Assembly: GCA_036971715.1 (NCBI GenBank)
Contig: JAVHJL010000003.1
Location: 3,720,001 to 3,784,000 of the forward strand
Reading direction: 5' to 3'
DNA from: Arthrobotrys musiformis
Lineage: Eukaryota > Ascomycota > Orbiliomycetes > Orbiliales > Orbiliaceae
DNA length: 64,000 nt
Below the pieces are notes generated by a model. The model made no database searches, was not told the origin of the DNA, and was given only the letters and a program-made list of their open reading frames with translations. The translations under genes were made by a program, and so were the position numbers. Within the stretch, counting starts at the first letter, position 1. Each line of letters begins with the position of its first letter. Shown piece after piece: positions 38,401 to 51,561 of the stretch.

Positions 38401-41400
38401 GTCTTTGGTTTTTCGCCATGGCTGCCACGAGGGCGTCTATGGGTGTGTATTCATGGTTATGGGATTGGGGAATGAAGGGGGGTGTGGTTAAACGTTGTTG
38501 GGGTCGGGTACTTTTTTTTGTTTCTCAGTTTGCAGGGCACCGGGGATTAGAGATACCTTGAATGTTGGGAAAACCTCTACAAGATAGCTTCGCTAGAAAC
38601 CGTCGAGGGGGCTATAATTTTGATGGGATATTATCTTCGAGGCCAAGGGGTCGGAGGATGGGGAAACTAGCTAGACGTAACCGGGGGGTGTTAGTTGAAG
38701 TAGCTTGTGGTTGAGCGGATGTGTTTCCATTTGCATCGTATCCCAGGGGATTTAGGTAATCTACAGCTGTATGTTCGATATTTGAAAAATGCTGGGCGTA
38801 AATGTAGTATACCACTAGCTGTAGACACAATCCATTATGAAGTATCAAAAGGGAACAAAGCTCACCTTGGCCCGCCAAAAAGTCAGGGATCAAATATTTC
38901 TATATCTCTGCATGCAATGGATAGGTAGACAGGCCTTGAGGCATGTATGCAAAATCCCAGTAGCGGCTCCGGGGCACACGACTGCCTTAGCTAGCCAGCT
39001 ATATCAATCTGCATGCTATGTAGCTGGAGGCTGAATTCTGAGCAGCTATCGAAGGTTCTTTGGGTGCTTCCATGCATGAAGCTAACTAGCCTGCATCTGC
39101 ATGTTGCATATTGACGGCCTGAAATCCAATCCGTTCTTTTCCCCGAAAAAATTACACACTAAAAACTAAACAAAAACACCGCTCTTTAACTCCGTCGTTC
39201 AAGACGAATTAGCGCCTGCGAACACATATGATCGTCGTTCTTCGTTGATATTACATTACATTACAGATACTGCGAAAGGGCTCAAAAGGTTTATTTTCGG
39301 CATTTCTGCTTGGTGATTTGTGATTACTTGTAGCGCTAATCGAGGGTATGTCAAAAATTTGTATTTGCCTGGATATTTTGGCCGGTAAGGAACTAGTACG
39401 ATATATCGATACTTTCCCCCCAAAGTATTGAAAGAGGCATATGGAGCCACTTCGGAACGATCCGGATGCTCGGGAAGTTTTTTATTAACTAACGATTTTG
39501 TTTCGAATTTATGTAGTAGCATTCCCGTAGCTGTGACATGGCCAACAAAAACCCTTTCCCCAAAAACTTTGATTTTATGATTCTATGAATTCGTTATATC
39601 ATATTCGTTTTACTCCGGTGGGAATGGGATGGCTTGTTGGCTTTTTTCTTGTCTCTCATAGCACACGTACGCATTGCAGTACCAAGATAAATATTTCATC
39701 CGGGGACCCCTTGTTATATTACTTCGAAAGCTAAGCTTGAAAGAACTAATCGCTCGAAGCGCTGGTGTTCGGTGTGATTTGTACCTACATGATGCATGAC
39801 ATTTGCCTGACTGTGGTCACGCACGAAACTCGGTATTGCTTTCTTGTTTCCAGCGGTGATTCCTGCTGAACCGATATTATTTTTGTGAGGAATTTAATAT
39901 CATGTTCATTAATATCATAAAATAATGGTGCTTACGAAAGCTTCGGCAAGAGCGACGAAAATTGACATTCATCGTGTGTGTTCGTTCCGTCCGTCTGAAC
40001 ATTCTAAGCTTACCCACAGGGACGGGCCATTTTCTTTCCTCGTCACCAATAGAAGTTTATGTTATTATCACTATTGAAACAAGACGTTGATTAATGTTAA
40101 CGGTCGTCGCGAATAGATTAATTCCTTGCTGACAAGGCTGGGCATCCACGTGTAATATGGATGTAAGGTATGTGAATCCTGTCGATAGTCGACTTGTGCA
40201 TATTTTCGATATACAATTTGCGAAACTAACGATTATTGTAGACTAGTTGGTCCCGAATGTTGTATTTAGCCTGCCATTTTACCGAGTTTGCCTACCGTGT
40301 CGGGGTATGGAGCCTAGCTAACATGCACGATACATCGAAATCCAAGGTACCGACATGGGATACTTTCGGACTCCCCCAGGTAACTCGACTTGCAAGATCG
40401 AACAGATAAAGCGAGTGGAGTTTCCCGCCTAGGATAACTCATCTTGCAATTTTGCACGCCTCAAAAAATGAACCTAATAATAAGAAATGAGTAAGAAGAC
40501 ATTCCGTTTGATAATGGCTTACGGAAACACCGTCTATGCCAAGAAAGGAACTAGTGGCTTTCGTATTCACGGATGAGATGTGAAGCCATTTCGTCGATGG
40601 GTTCGAGCTATAATGCCAAGGATATAGAAACGCAGGGTAAGAGTGAAATCGCCCAAATGGACAAAGTTGGCCTAGTTTGAAGGCCTTCTTTAGTTTACTA
40701 CTTGACCTTACCCAATTGAATCCATGATATTTTTTTGTCGCATACCTTTCAATGGTTGACCCCGGTTTGTATGTCATTGTCCTGTCACACAACTCAAAAA
40801 GGAGCCAAGAAAATATTGGACTGCTCCGATTTGTGGAGAGGGGGAAGCCTTGGGAAGTTTTAACCTATTTTGGCCCTTTGGGTCTTGGGGAGACGAGATG
40901 CATGGGATGTCATCTTTTGGTGATGATTTTTAAGGGTTCCCAGGGCAGGGCAGAACTATGATTTCAGGGTCGTTGACAGGGCCAATTACGACCATTTGTT
41001 TCTTTCTTACTATCCGTGAACGAGGCGGTGGGAATCTGTGCGGGCGGGCTAGTGTTATGGGGCACGAGCAGCGAAAAGAAAGTTTTCCGAGATTCGATAC
41101 GATAGACTTTTGCGCTGTCTCGGGGCGGAAGTGTGCGCTGCTTGACTAGCTGCCGCAGACCAAGTGGGACCTCCAACATGAACTCTATCTTGCCAATTTT
41201 GATACGCTCAAGCCTCTGGGGGCCCCATTGATCACCGTATAGGCACCTGTAGCAGCGCACCCCAGAGCTAATATAGTACTCCAAGAATTTGAACAGTATC
41301 ATTGAAATTTTTGATGGAGCTAAATAGGTAAAATGTCACGGAATTTCTGGTAACAGGGTTTACAGTAGCATTACGAGGTTACACCATTCCCACCCGTTTA

Positions 41401-44400
41401 AGTCGCTTGGCTGCCATTTTTTTGGTGGCCCTGGGATAGCCGTAGCTATAGCTTACCTCAGCAGAACATGACATGACAATATGCGTATCCTGGGGGAGGG
41501 TACTTCTTTTTTTTTCTTGTCTATTTCTTACATCCACCCTGGCCGGCGGGGATCCACGGCAGACGGTAATTTTCCTTTGGTGGATTGCTCTCAGACAAAT
41601 GGCAAAAGAGGCGGTCCCAGTACCGAGGTCACTTGCTGAGACGGTGGATTCTGATTGATGGGAAGGCTTTTCCTTCCGGCTGTGCCAGATAGATAGGAGT
41701 GTGTGCGTATGTGTGCTCCTGTAGCTGTAGCTTATAGGCCGAGCAAAGGGATGTTATGAACTGTATGTCTCATATATTGCGGCCGAATACCTGCATGCTG
41801 CGGATACCGAGATCAGATAATATTGTTTTTTTCTCGGGCTGAAATTGTAAATGTACTTTCAGGCACGAATATACACGGTGCAAGATGAGTTGCAAAATGA
41901 GGGTCATACTTTGGGGGTGAAGGGGGCGGACATGGTTCTGAGAATCTGATATCATCTTGTTCTGATATGATAATGAAATTCAACGTTGACGAATTCGAAA
42001 GGGACCACGAGACGCAAATTAGATGAAACTAATGGCTGGCTCGTTTTGGGCGTTTCTCTTGGCTTTTTTTGCCAGAGCGCCTACGGTACCGAGTATCTTC
42101 GAATACCCTCAGTTTGATTAACATGTGATTTCACTGTGTGTCGATAGTGCAGTAGGTAATAGGTCAGCTTAAGGGTAATACGGCTGTACGGAGTACCGAC
42201 ATCGTCGGTTGATACTCATGTTGTCTATTGCGTGTCGTATGCATACGTACTCTGACATACGGCTGTTAACTTCAGCCGCAACGCATGCATAGAAAAGAAA
42301 CTGACATACATATTTGTGTAAAAGGTTCGCAATTCTCCTATGTAATAGTTCTCAGAGATGGGATAGTCGAGCCGAGCTCATTGACGGGCTCTTCCTGATG
42401 AATTAAACAAGATTGGGGTCCTTGCATAATCGATGCAATGGGGGCGATATGTGCAAGGTCCCGCTCACATTCCTTGCAACAGGGCGGATACGACATGACG
42501 GCCTGAATCGTACACCCGTCGACCCTGTGTACTTCCTATTACCATGCACTTGGGAGATCGGACTCGTATTAAGTTAGGTATGTATGCATGTCTGCATGCA
42601 GGGCGTTTGTGATGTCGGTATGAAATGCCTTAGCTAAGGAAATGAAGGAGATATTCACCCGCAAATTTGGATATTTTGGAACTCAATGGTCTTGTGGACC
42701 AAGCTAAGGTACCCGTTTACCGAACCATGCATGGCATGGCTGAGATCGCATCATAAGGGCCCGCATTTCGATCGTCAAAGCTTTCCGCCATGTCCCAAGC
42801 CATTGGAATGGAAGATGTTTTACTCTTATATCCGACAACGAATAGCGAAAGCGCAATATGCGTTGGGAGTTTACCGCTCCCTCCACGATATTAGCCCCTC
42901 TAATGTTTCTATAAAGGGGAATGATGTATACGAACGAGAGATAAACTTTTATGCAAGTCTCTCTTTCACTCTCTCTTTCTTTCTTTCTCCGCATTTTTTT
43001 GGGAGTTGAGACATTGGCGCCTTTTCCTTTTGGTTCTTTCCCTTTTATGTGCATACTTTTGTTTGCGCACGGGATCTTGTGAGCGGAGCATCCGGCGTCC
43101 GGGTTTCAGATCCCATTTGGACCCTTTGGGAACATTAATTGGCTTTTTGATATCGGTCTTGTGCGTGTGGGAAAACGAGGCGCGCTCCATTTTGCCTTCC
43201 GATGCAAATTTCCTTGGCGATTTGAAGCTGGGATACTGTGATAGAGCCTTGCATCCGGTGGTGGATTACTATACCGAGCACTATAGAGGGAAGTTCCATT
43301 GACGATACAAATTAAAGGATAGAAAAAGGTTTACCCTTGGTGTTTGTGCTGTCGGTTGTTAATGATTCATATGGGATGCCTTGGGTGGAGATATGGAATT
43401 ACCACTTTCGGTGTAACGGCGCAGGGAAGTCGGGCTTCTCCAATTCACCAGTACTGTCTTATCCTATGCGCAGTGCATCATAGAACAACCGCGCGCACTT
43501 CCATAATAGCCGGTCTAATACGTTACGTATATGTGGGGAATCCGAAGCAATTCCCCTCCCTTGACAAAGGCCCACCTTGGGGAAACCCCTTCGGCCACAT
43601 AAAATTGATGATGGGTTTTGATTCAAGGTTGCCGAGAGACAAATAGAAACTGGATATATGCCGGCTTAGTTTTACTCTGGCTTTCCGTCGTCCAGTTAGT
43701 TGCACTGGTAGGCGAGAAAAAACAGAATGGTGGGCATGGCCGCCGCCGGCCCATGCCCATGGTAGATCCACTTTTTTGTGCGACAGTCCGTGAACCTCCC
43801 TTCGCTTTTTGATGATATACCTCCCCAGGTTTTGTAGCGTCCGAGTCAGGACTGAACTTGAAATTGAAACTGTCCCCTCGGGATCAAGCCCAAGTTGATC
43901 AATACAAATGGGGCAACTTTCGCCGCCCTCGATCTCTCGTTATTGCATGCTTGGGCGTTATGTACTGGGGTGTGGAGAGCTGGCTTCGTATGTCAAAAAG
44001 TTCAGGAGAATACGAAATTCCGCAGGCGCACCACCCTCGAAAGGAACGGGGGTTCGTGGTCACCAGTACTTACATCCTTCATGAAAGAAAACGTGGCTAG
44101 CTATGGCTAGCTATCGGAACATTACTTTTTTCCCCTTTCGAAAAAAAAGAAATGGTATCGCAATTTTTTCTTTCGAGAAGTATGTGAAGCTCACAGATTG
44201 GGGTGCAAAAAAAAAAAGAATATGCAAGACGTCTCAGTTTCTAATTCTGGTGGCTTGCTAACTAGCCTGTGGCCAAAAAACGTGTCAAGCCAACCGGTTA
44301 ATCCTACCAATATATTTCCTCGACTCTGATATGTCACTTACATACTTGTTATATTCTCCACAGCGTTGCAAACAGAAAGCCGGCTGTTGGTATTACGGTA

Positions 44401-46195
44401 TGCGTGACCTGTCACTTGGTTTATAATTTAGCCAGGGCCCAGTCACCAGGACTCCAGTTTTGGTCCCAAAGCTGAGGATCCGTGCGGATACTGGCTTGCA
44501 GCTTAAAAGACCTGAAGCAACCAACCTGGTATGTATGTTCCAAATCGTGCAGGAATCGAACCCATACGCCCCGCCCATGGTGGAGAAACCAGCAAAACCA
44601 GACGGCGACGGGACCCTGTCTGTCTAGTTTAATATGACCTCCCACCTTTAGCCAAGGAGACTAGCTCATTCATGGGGTCCTGTCTGCATTGCTTGAGATA
44701 CTTCCAACGCAAATTGTGGATTCGAGTGAGTGTTAATTGCGTTGTTCGTTGAGGTTCAGTGAATTCATCACGCATGATGCATGCCATGGTGTGTACGTGG
44801 ATGGGGGTTTGAATAATAATACACCCAGTTATTAGCTTTTAATGTTAAATTCCTTTGTGATCGACGATGCTTAACTGAATGTTATATTTTAAGAATTTTT
44901 AATCTCGCTGCATCTTGCTTTGGGGAGGCCTCTTTGTCTCTGTCAATTCGGATCTGACCGCAGGGTCCAAATATACGCCGCTTCCGCACATTTCAAATTT
45001 CTCGAACACAAAAAAAAACCTTATTGGACTCTTTCGTTAGGCAAAAAAAAGGGCGGGAAAGGCCCTTTGGAATGGCATGCTCCGTGAACCTTCATGACGA
45101 TGATGATTTCCTTTTGAATTCGTAACCTCATATTGGTGGAAATTTTAGAGCTACGGGCTGAGTGAACGGCTTACGGGGCTTCGGACTCGACTAGTGGTTT
45201 TTCTTTTCCCAGTTCTGGTTTCCGCCAGGTGCCGAACAACCGGGTCATCTGAATTTGATTTTATTTCCAAATTGAACTACCGCACACCTCTTTGTCGGTA
45301 CTTACTTAACTCCGCCCAAGCTAAGTATCGCGAGATTGAAATGTGGGTATCTATGGAACTTCGGGTCCAGGGTGAGCAAAGGGGAAGAACGGTATGCGTA
45401 CTTTATGTACATACTCTACTACGGTGTATCAGAAAAAAGTGGCTGTATTCACAAAGTTAAAAGCTTTTAGAACAAGAAAAAAAAAAACGGTTGGGAAAAT
45501 AGGGTAAGCTTATGGGTCTAGCTAGGCCATGTGCAGACTACATAGATACATCTTCATTCTTGCAGCTAGATGTATATCGGCATGCTATGTATGTCTGGTA
45601 TCAGAAATAATACCGGGTTTGAAATGATTAGGTTCCTGGGTACAGCTGGATGTACCTTGGAACCCCTCCCGATACCCGGAAGTATACTAGCAGTATAGTC
45701 CATCAAATTTAGCACAGAATTCTGTGTTTATTGACACAGCGTCTACAAGTACACTAGTAGACATCATTTCACGAATACCTTTGCAGGTGACAACGATACA
45801 TTCGAACCCGTCCATACCCTGTCCGAAATCTAGAATTAAGAAAAAATGCGAAGCCGTTAACGTTGCTGCCTGAAACCTCGAAACTAGCCGAGCCGCTGCT
45901 TATACCCTAGAGAGCTTCCTCAACAGTAAAATGAACTCGGGCGAGCCCGAGCTCTCTCATCTACGAATAGTTAGGTTCCAAGTTAGAGATGTTTGAAGGG
46001 AAGGTTACACATGGTGTATAGTGGGGGGGATTTAGTTGGGATTACCCTTCGAATATTTCCTAGGCTTTGTATTGAAATCGACATCATGTTAATATATCTG
46101 ATATGAAAAATATATCACATTTTCTCCATAGCCCCTCCTAACTCCTCCAATACCATACCGCTGCAAGGCGTAATCAGCATGCCCCGTCAATAACA

Positions 46196-46438
46196 ATGCC
46201 ACGTTACAAATTTCCGAATATGATTGATTTTTGTCAGACCAATATATTGGCCAAATTCTGTAGGAACGGAAACGACGAGGGGGGTAAGAAAGGATCGTTC
46301 TCCGGATGTCTCCCCTCCCTAGCTAATATCTTCGGCATGTCTACGAATGAAAAAGATGTCAATATCCTCGGCGGAGTTTTATCCTTTTTAGCTATTTTTC
46401 TTGGAACATTCTTTCAGGCTTGGTCGCTTGACCGTTGA
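46196..46438 (+). CDS. Weak candidate small membrane protein (80 aa)
   Basis: An ATG-started frame of 80 codons with a hydrophobic C-terminal segment (ILGGVLSFLAIFLGTFF) and several Cys/Asn residues earlier. There is no homology I recognise, no splice partner, and no promoter feature. In a 16-kb gene-free stretch a frame of this length is expected by chance, so it is listed only as the most protein-like small frame there. Confidence 0.15.
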   Translation: MPRYKFPNMIDFCQTNILAKFCRNGNDEGGKKGSFSGCLPSLANIFGMSTNEKDVNILGGVLSFLAIFLGTFFQAWSLDR

Positions 46439-47000
46439 TACCCGGATACCAGTTGCCGCCCCCATTATGGGTTACTGCCGTGGTACGGTACTGTTAATTA
46501 GTTTCTGGTTGAAGGGTGTTTCTTACCCATGGCCAAGCGTGAGACGGGGGCAGATTGCTGACCGCGGGATGCAAGCCGTTAGGCAGCGTTCTTGTTCAAA
46601 GGTCTAGTTTAAATACTTGTATTAGCTATGCCGCATGGAAATATCGAATGTACTTGAGAATGAACGAACTGTTACTGGATATTAGGGCTTCACCCTGACA
46701 TGGCCATGGCCATGGTCGACACCCCGGAGACTACGCGGTAGTAGAAACATGTTTCACAAGGTACTTGATGGTACGGATATGCTTGGCTCGTATTGATACC
46801 TAGACGCCTTTTCAAATGGTCGCAGGTTGGTGACAAATAGGCTAATCCTGTCTAAATATTCTAGTTTGTATGATAAGTAGCATGATAGTGGGCGTATTGG
46901 GAGCCCATATTAGTTAGGCAAAACCCATGAAAGATAAAGGTCTTGGGGGGAAAAGTGCTGGAATGCAATTAATGCCTGATAATGCAGACATTGCAACGTG

Positions 47001-47026
47001 CAGCAGCAGCAGCAGCAGCAGCAGCA
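47001..47026. repeat. (CAG)n microsatellite
   Basis: Uninterrupted CAG repeat of about 8.7 units in the gene-poor region downstream of the MedA-like gene. It lies outside any supported coding sequence. Confidence 0.9.
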
Positions 47027-50000
47027 CGCGATGTCCGAAGCTAATCACACGGAAACTTCTCCGAAGATTCGCGATATTTCGAGGCGGAAATATGATATCG
47101 GTGGGTCCCAGCAGCCGCGGTCTCGGTTATGGTTCTCGGGTCCAAGCTGAGGGGATGGATTCCAGAGCCAGGTATCTGGGGATTGTCGAATATGAATCAG
47201 GAGGTCTTGGTGCGACCAATTACAATGGTCCCTCGACCAGTGGGAAAGAATAACAGAATGATCAAAGCGAACTGGGGGTTATCAGTAATACAGCAGAGAA
47301 ATCGGTGATACGTTACGCCTTCCAATAGGATCTTGAGAAGCCCTGTGGGTTCGATTGCCGTTGATGCGTCTTGACTCGATGTCATGGCGTGAAATTTGCA
47401 AAATATGGTTCGAATCTCCCACCCCCCCTTCTCTCCTTCTTCTCGCATTCTCCCCCATCTTCCTGAAATCTCCAGATGCACACATGCACATGGCCCTGAC
47501 ATTACTTCGACAGCTGCACTTGTCCCGCCTAACTTCTAAGTAGCTAGCTGGGCTAGCAAGAAGCCCACTTTTCCCGCCTCAAACAAAAATGTCCCTTGTT
47601 CAAAGACAGCCGCTCTTAGATGCCGTCCACGTTTCAACGAGCCTTTTACCCGACTCTCCCGATGTCCTAGCACTGCTGTAACATGATGGCGTACGCCCTT
47701 GAAGTTGAGAAACATGGGGGGGAAGGAGGACGGACCCTCATTCCAACATCAACATCCGGCCATTCCACATGCATTCGACAATACTCGAGCTACGAAAGCA
47801 AGACACGGTGGCGAGCCACTAAAGATCATCGTCCGGCTTGCAGTTTCAATCTAAATGCCCATGCACTATTCATTACTTCTGGAAAACAACGCAAATGTAC
47901 CATCGTCGATGGGAGGGCGAGACATGCCTAGGGTTCTTTGAATCCTGTATGGATACCTCGTGGCCTCTACCCTCGACGACGAACTTTTCACGATCATTCG
48001 CTGGGAAGGGGAACTTATTTGTCCTGAAGCCACTAAACGGGCACGGATTGACAAAGATGCTTTCAAGTCAGGGAGCTGCATATCTGTCTCAAGCCATCTC
48101 ATCGATTTTGGGCCATCTCCGAATATCCCTCTTGATATTGGTGTCTTGGCATTAGTTTGTTGCAGTTTGCATATTGTCCGCCAATGCCAGCTTTTCACGA
48201 AGGGGAGGGGGGACCCTTTGCAGCTGTTGTGCGTAAAGGCCCAACTTTTGCGCAAAAACTTCTTGGCCCTGCAGGTCTTGAGGGAGCAATGATGTTCAGC
48301 TTTTGACAGCACCCAAGCCGACCATATTCCGATATACGCTTACCGGAATGTTTCCTAGCCGTCGTTAAACGGTGGATGTTGCCGATTCGATCGATACTTT
48401 TTTTTTTTTTCACTTGCGAGATTTTTTATTTTTTTTACCGGTTCGATTTGGGTTTCAAGAAGAGACAACCATACACCACGTCTGCATTGCATCTACAAGT
48501 TTTTGCGAGAGAACTCTTCGAGAAAGGGATTGGGATTGCGTATACCTATTGAATATACAGGAAAACAAAAGGAAAAATTAGGCGCCAGTTGCCGGTGCTT
48601 CTGTTTCCGTGCCTATGGAATCTTCGAAGGTCCGAAAGGCCCACCGAGATTTAAGAGATGGCGTCCGCGTCTGTGCAGATTAGGTAAACTTTCCCCGAGT
48701 GGGTCCCTCTCTCTTTCTCCCTCTGGTATTGAATCCGCATGTTGACATTGTACCTGAGAGATCCGCTGGGACCTCGGATCTGAAATCTGGGTGTGGGTAT
48801 GTAGGATTCTTTGTACCACCAACCAACCCGTCGAGTTTCCCTCGCCCCAAACTCAGCTCCTTGACGCCGCAAATGCCGCTTACCCTGTGCCCCAGAGTCC
48901 CAGGGGAGAGGCGGAAGAATTCTTGCCGCATGGGCCGCATTTAGCGTCGGCGGCTCCTGCGCCACATTTCTGCCAGCGCACAACTCATGCCTCGGCCGTT
49001 ACATGCCCCCTTCAACCCGGCGCGGGCCCTTGACAGCTGTCCACCAATCATTGGCCCAGATGTAACCCAGGACAGGCCTCTTTTTTTATTCAGCAGGAGC
49101 TCGAGAATTCCTCATCCGTTGTAATTCTTACAAACGAAAGTAAAAAAAGAGGACGTCAGCGGACTCCGCCCGATCCGACCTTCTTTTTCTCATAAACTCC
49201 GTCCACGTATTCGCCCTTTCTTTTCTACTTTTTCCAAACGCTTCTGTTGGGTATCAGGTGATGAAGGCTTGATGGGCAAAAGAACAAGGGATTTTGGCCT
49301 TTTTCAGCAAGTCGGCAGGCGACAAAAGTATCAGCTGGACGTGGCAGAGCAGCTTCAGCGAAAAACCCGAGCTGGAAATAACCCACCTATCCGAAAACAG
49401 TGTCTGCTCGTGTGAGTGAGGTACGTCATATACCAATACTTACCTGTATATATGCGTGGTACGTCGGTTGGGGAAGGGGGGTAGGGGAGGAAAGCTCGGG
49501 GTGATGGTTTGACTTGGGTACCCCATCTGACAGCTCCGAAGTATCCAGCTAAGGGAGCTCTTTGGCGTAGCACCAATACGCAACCGAGAGTTCTGACCCT
49601 GCTTGATACTAAAAATGTCTTTCGCTTCGGGGGGTGACAGACTGACATGGCCATGCAGTCGCGGGAGGTATGACAGGAAAACCCGGGGATCAACAGGGCT
49701 GCCGCAGGTGTGTGCGTGGAAAATATGTCCCCTCTGGAGAAATGTCCATATCGGTAGGGTTGCTCCATGCTTGCTGCCTCCTCCTGTGGCTTGAACCAAA
49801 AAAGAGCCGCCCAAGCAAAAAAAAAGCGGTGCGGTGAAAAAATTTTGTCTTTCCCTTGCAGATTTTTGGGGAAGGGGTGCCGGGGTAAATTTGAAGCATG
49901 GAAGGGGATATAGAAGCGGCAAAGAACAAAAGGGAGGAAAAACGTGTTTTGTATCTTGCAGGTTGCGCAAGCGTCGCATGCACGGTGCCATCATCGGTTC

Positions 50001-51265
50001 CCAATTTCTGGGAATTGAATTTTTCTAATTTTTGCCCGTACACACACAGTAGGGGAAAAATCAGACCTTAGGCTCGGCCTTCCCGAAATAGTTACAAATT
50101 CGAGAAGCCTCTATTTTTTTTGGAAAAAGGGTCACACACCCGCATTTCAAAACAGCCACAGGTGCGCGCAGCAGGGTGGCGCCAAGCGAACTATATTGCG
50201 ATAGTATGTAAGCAGACTTGGGAAGCTATGGGATTTCCTCGGGAATTCCAAAGTCCGGTATCGCCTGGAGTTGCCGAATGCATGTGGATTACATAATGGT
50301 CGAAAGCTGCGCAGGCAGCGGTTCAGTCGGCCGTAACGGTTTTTGGGCTCGCATGCAGTGTTCGTCCATCCGGCCTATCAGAGCGCTGATGCTATCAGAA
50401 TTTTTTATCCGCTGGTCTGAATATTTGATTTACAAGATATGAAGCATGATAAAAAATGCTGAATGAATGCTATCGATTGCAGCTGCAGCGGATTGACTAG
50501 TTGCATATATCCGCCGCAAGATCTTTAGAAATTCAAAAAAATATGACTACTTGGTTAGCTGCCTGATTATGATAGCAAGCTTTGTGATATTATCATTCGA
50601 TCGACCGTGATATCGTAGCACCTTGCTTCCTAGCGCTGTAGCTTACTTCCTTTCATCCAGCTCAAGAAGCTTCCAAACCTCCCAATCAAGCTTGCGAGAG
50701 AGCTCGAGCTTCGAGGGGAGGTCTCGAGGTCCTTTGAAGCCTCCGTGTCGCCGATTGGCTCGAGGATCCTGTTTGGCGGCCAACGCTGACCAGCTGGACT
50801 GAACCTGTGGCCGCAACACATCTGTTGTACTCCCGCGGACTCCGTTTGAATTCTGTCCGTAGCTGTGCTGTGCTGTACTTGTACAAGCTTGAACTGTACT
50901 TGCTTGCTTTGGACGATTGCGAATCGTAGCTGGCTTGTGCAGGGCTTGGAGTTAGATTAGCTGCAATTGGAGGGAAAACAAGAAAGGAAGAAAAAAAACT
51001 TCGGTAACATCCATTTGGGTAGTCGAGGATCCAAAAACCGGTACGGTACCTGCAACTTGACGATGATGGTCCGGGCGAAGCCGCCACAACTTACACAAGC
51101 TTAGCAGACAGAAGTTACGTTACACTCTTTTTTCGAATTCGGGGGAACTAGCTTCTGAGATATCATCATCGGTTTGGCAAAGCGATATCAAGTTCGACCA
51201 ATAACACTCCGTGAAAGCTGCGTTCCGCGACCTCCGGCGTCGGATTCTGGTTTTTCCCCTTTGTG

Positions 51266-51290
51266 GTATTATATTCTTGAATATAATATC
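51266..51290. repeat. Near-perfect palindrome
   Basis: Arms tattatattc and gaatataata are perfectly complementary around a 2-nt centre; the next outward position mismatches and the one after pairs again. It lies about 270 nt upstream of the thiamine pyrophosphokinase ATG and could form a hairpin or bind a dimeric regulator, but is AT-rich enough to be chance. Confidence 0.5.
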
Positions 51291-51561
51291 AGGGGATCCG
51301 GTGTATACCCACTCCTAGTCCCGGCTTCAGAAGGGTAGGGAACGTAACGGGAAGTCTATTGACCTTTCGAATTCGAACGAGTCAGGACGTCCGTTCTTCC
51401 TGTGGCCCCATACGTGTGCATATGCAGGAGATTGCGTATACCATATCACTAGATTGATCAACCCTCAGGGACCCGTCTGAGAGCAAAAAGGCTACAAGTA
51501 CCATCAAGTACCTCCGAGGGGGACCAAGGGGCTTCGGGGGACCGGTGGCAAAGAGGTGGAG

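Larger units (their letters stand above)
35416..51561. other. 16-kb gene-poor region
   Basis: No gene can be supported between the MedA-like gene and the thiamine pyrophosphokinase gene, both on the plus strand. Frames are short, and many begin with non-ATG codons or consist of low-complexity T/C tracts. It contains CA repeats near 35990-36010, a (CAG)n tract at 47001-47026, and palindromes near 45713 and 51266. The best small frame with an ATG is 46196-46438 (listed separately). It may hold regulatory DNA, unspliced non-coding RNA or decayed repeats that I cannot identify by eye. Confidence 0.45.

Noticed and set aside
39256..39522. 88-codon minus-strand frame with ATG
   Set aside because: Plausible composition but isolated, with no motif, conserved signal or context.
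44520..44640. tRNA-like word (gggttcgattcctgcac on minus strand)
   Set aside because: Only the T-loop-like part is present; the T stem has mismatches and no matching acceptor stem or A box was found.
47340..47380. T-loop-like gggttcgattgcc
   Set aside because: Lacks a complete clover-leaf: no A box or acceptor pairing nearby.
47866..48312. 148-codon minus-strand frame
   Set aside because: No recognisable motif, overlaps similarly long frames on the other strand, and composition is not protein-like.
49440..49994. 184-codon minus-strand frame
   Set aside because: Low-complexity Pro/Phe/Leu from T/C-rich sequence; several overlapping frames compete and none has a motif.
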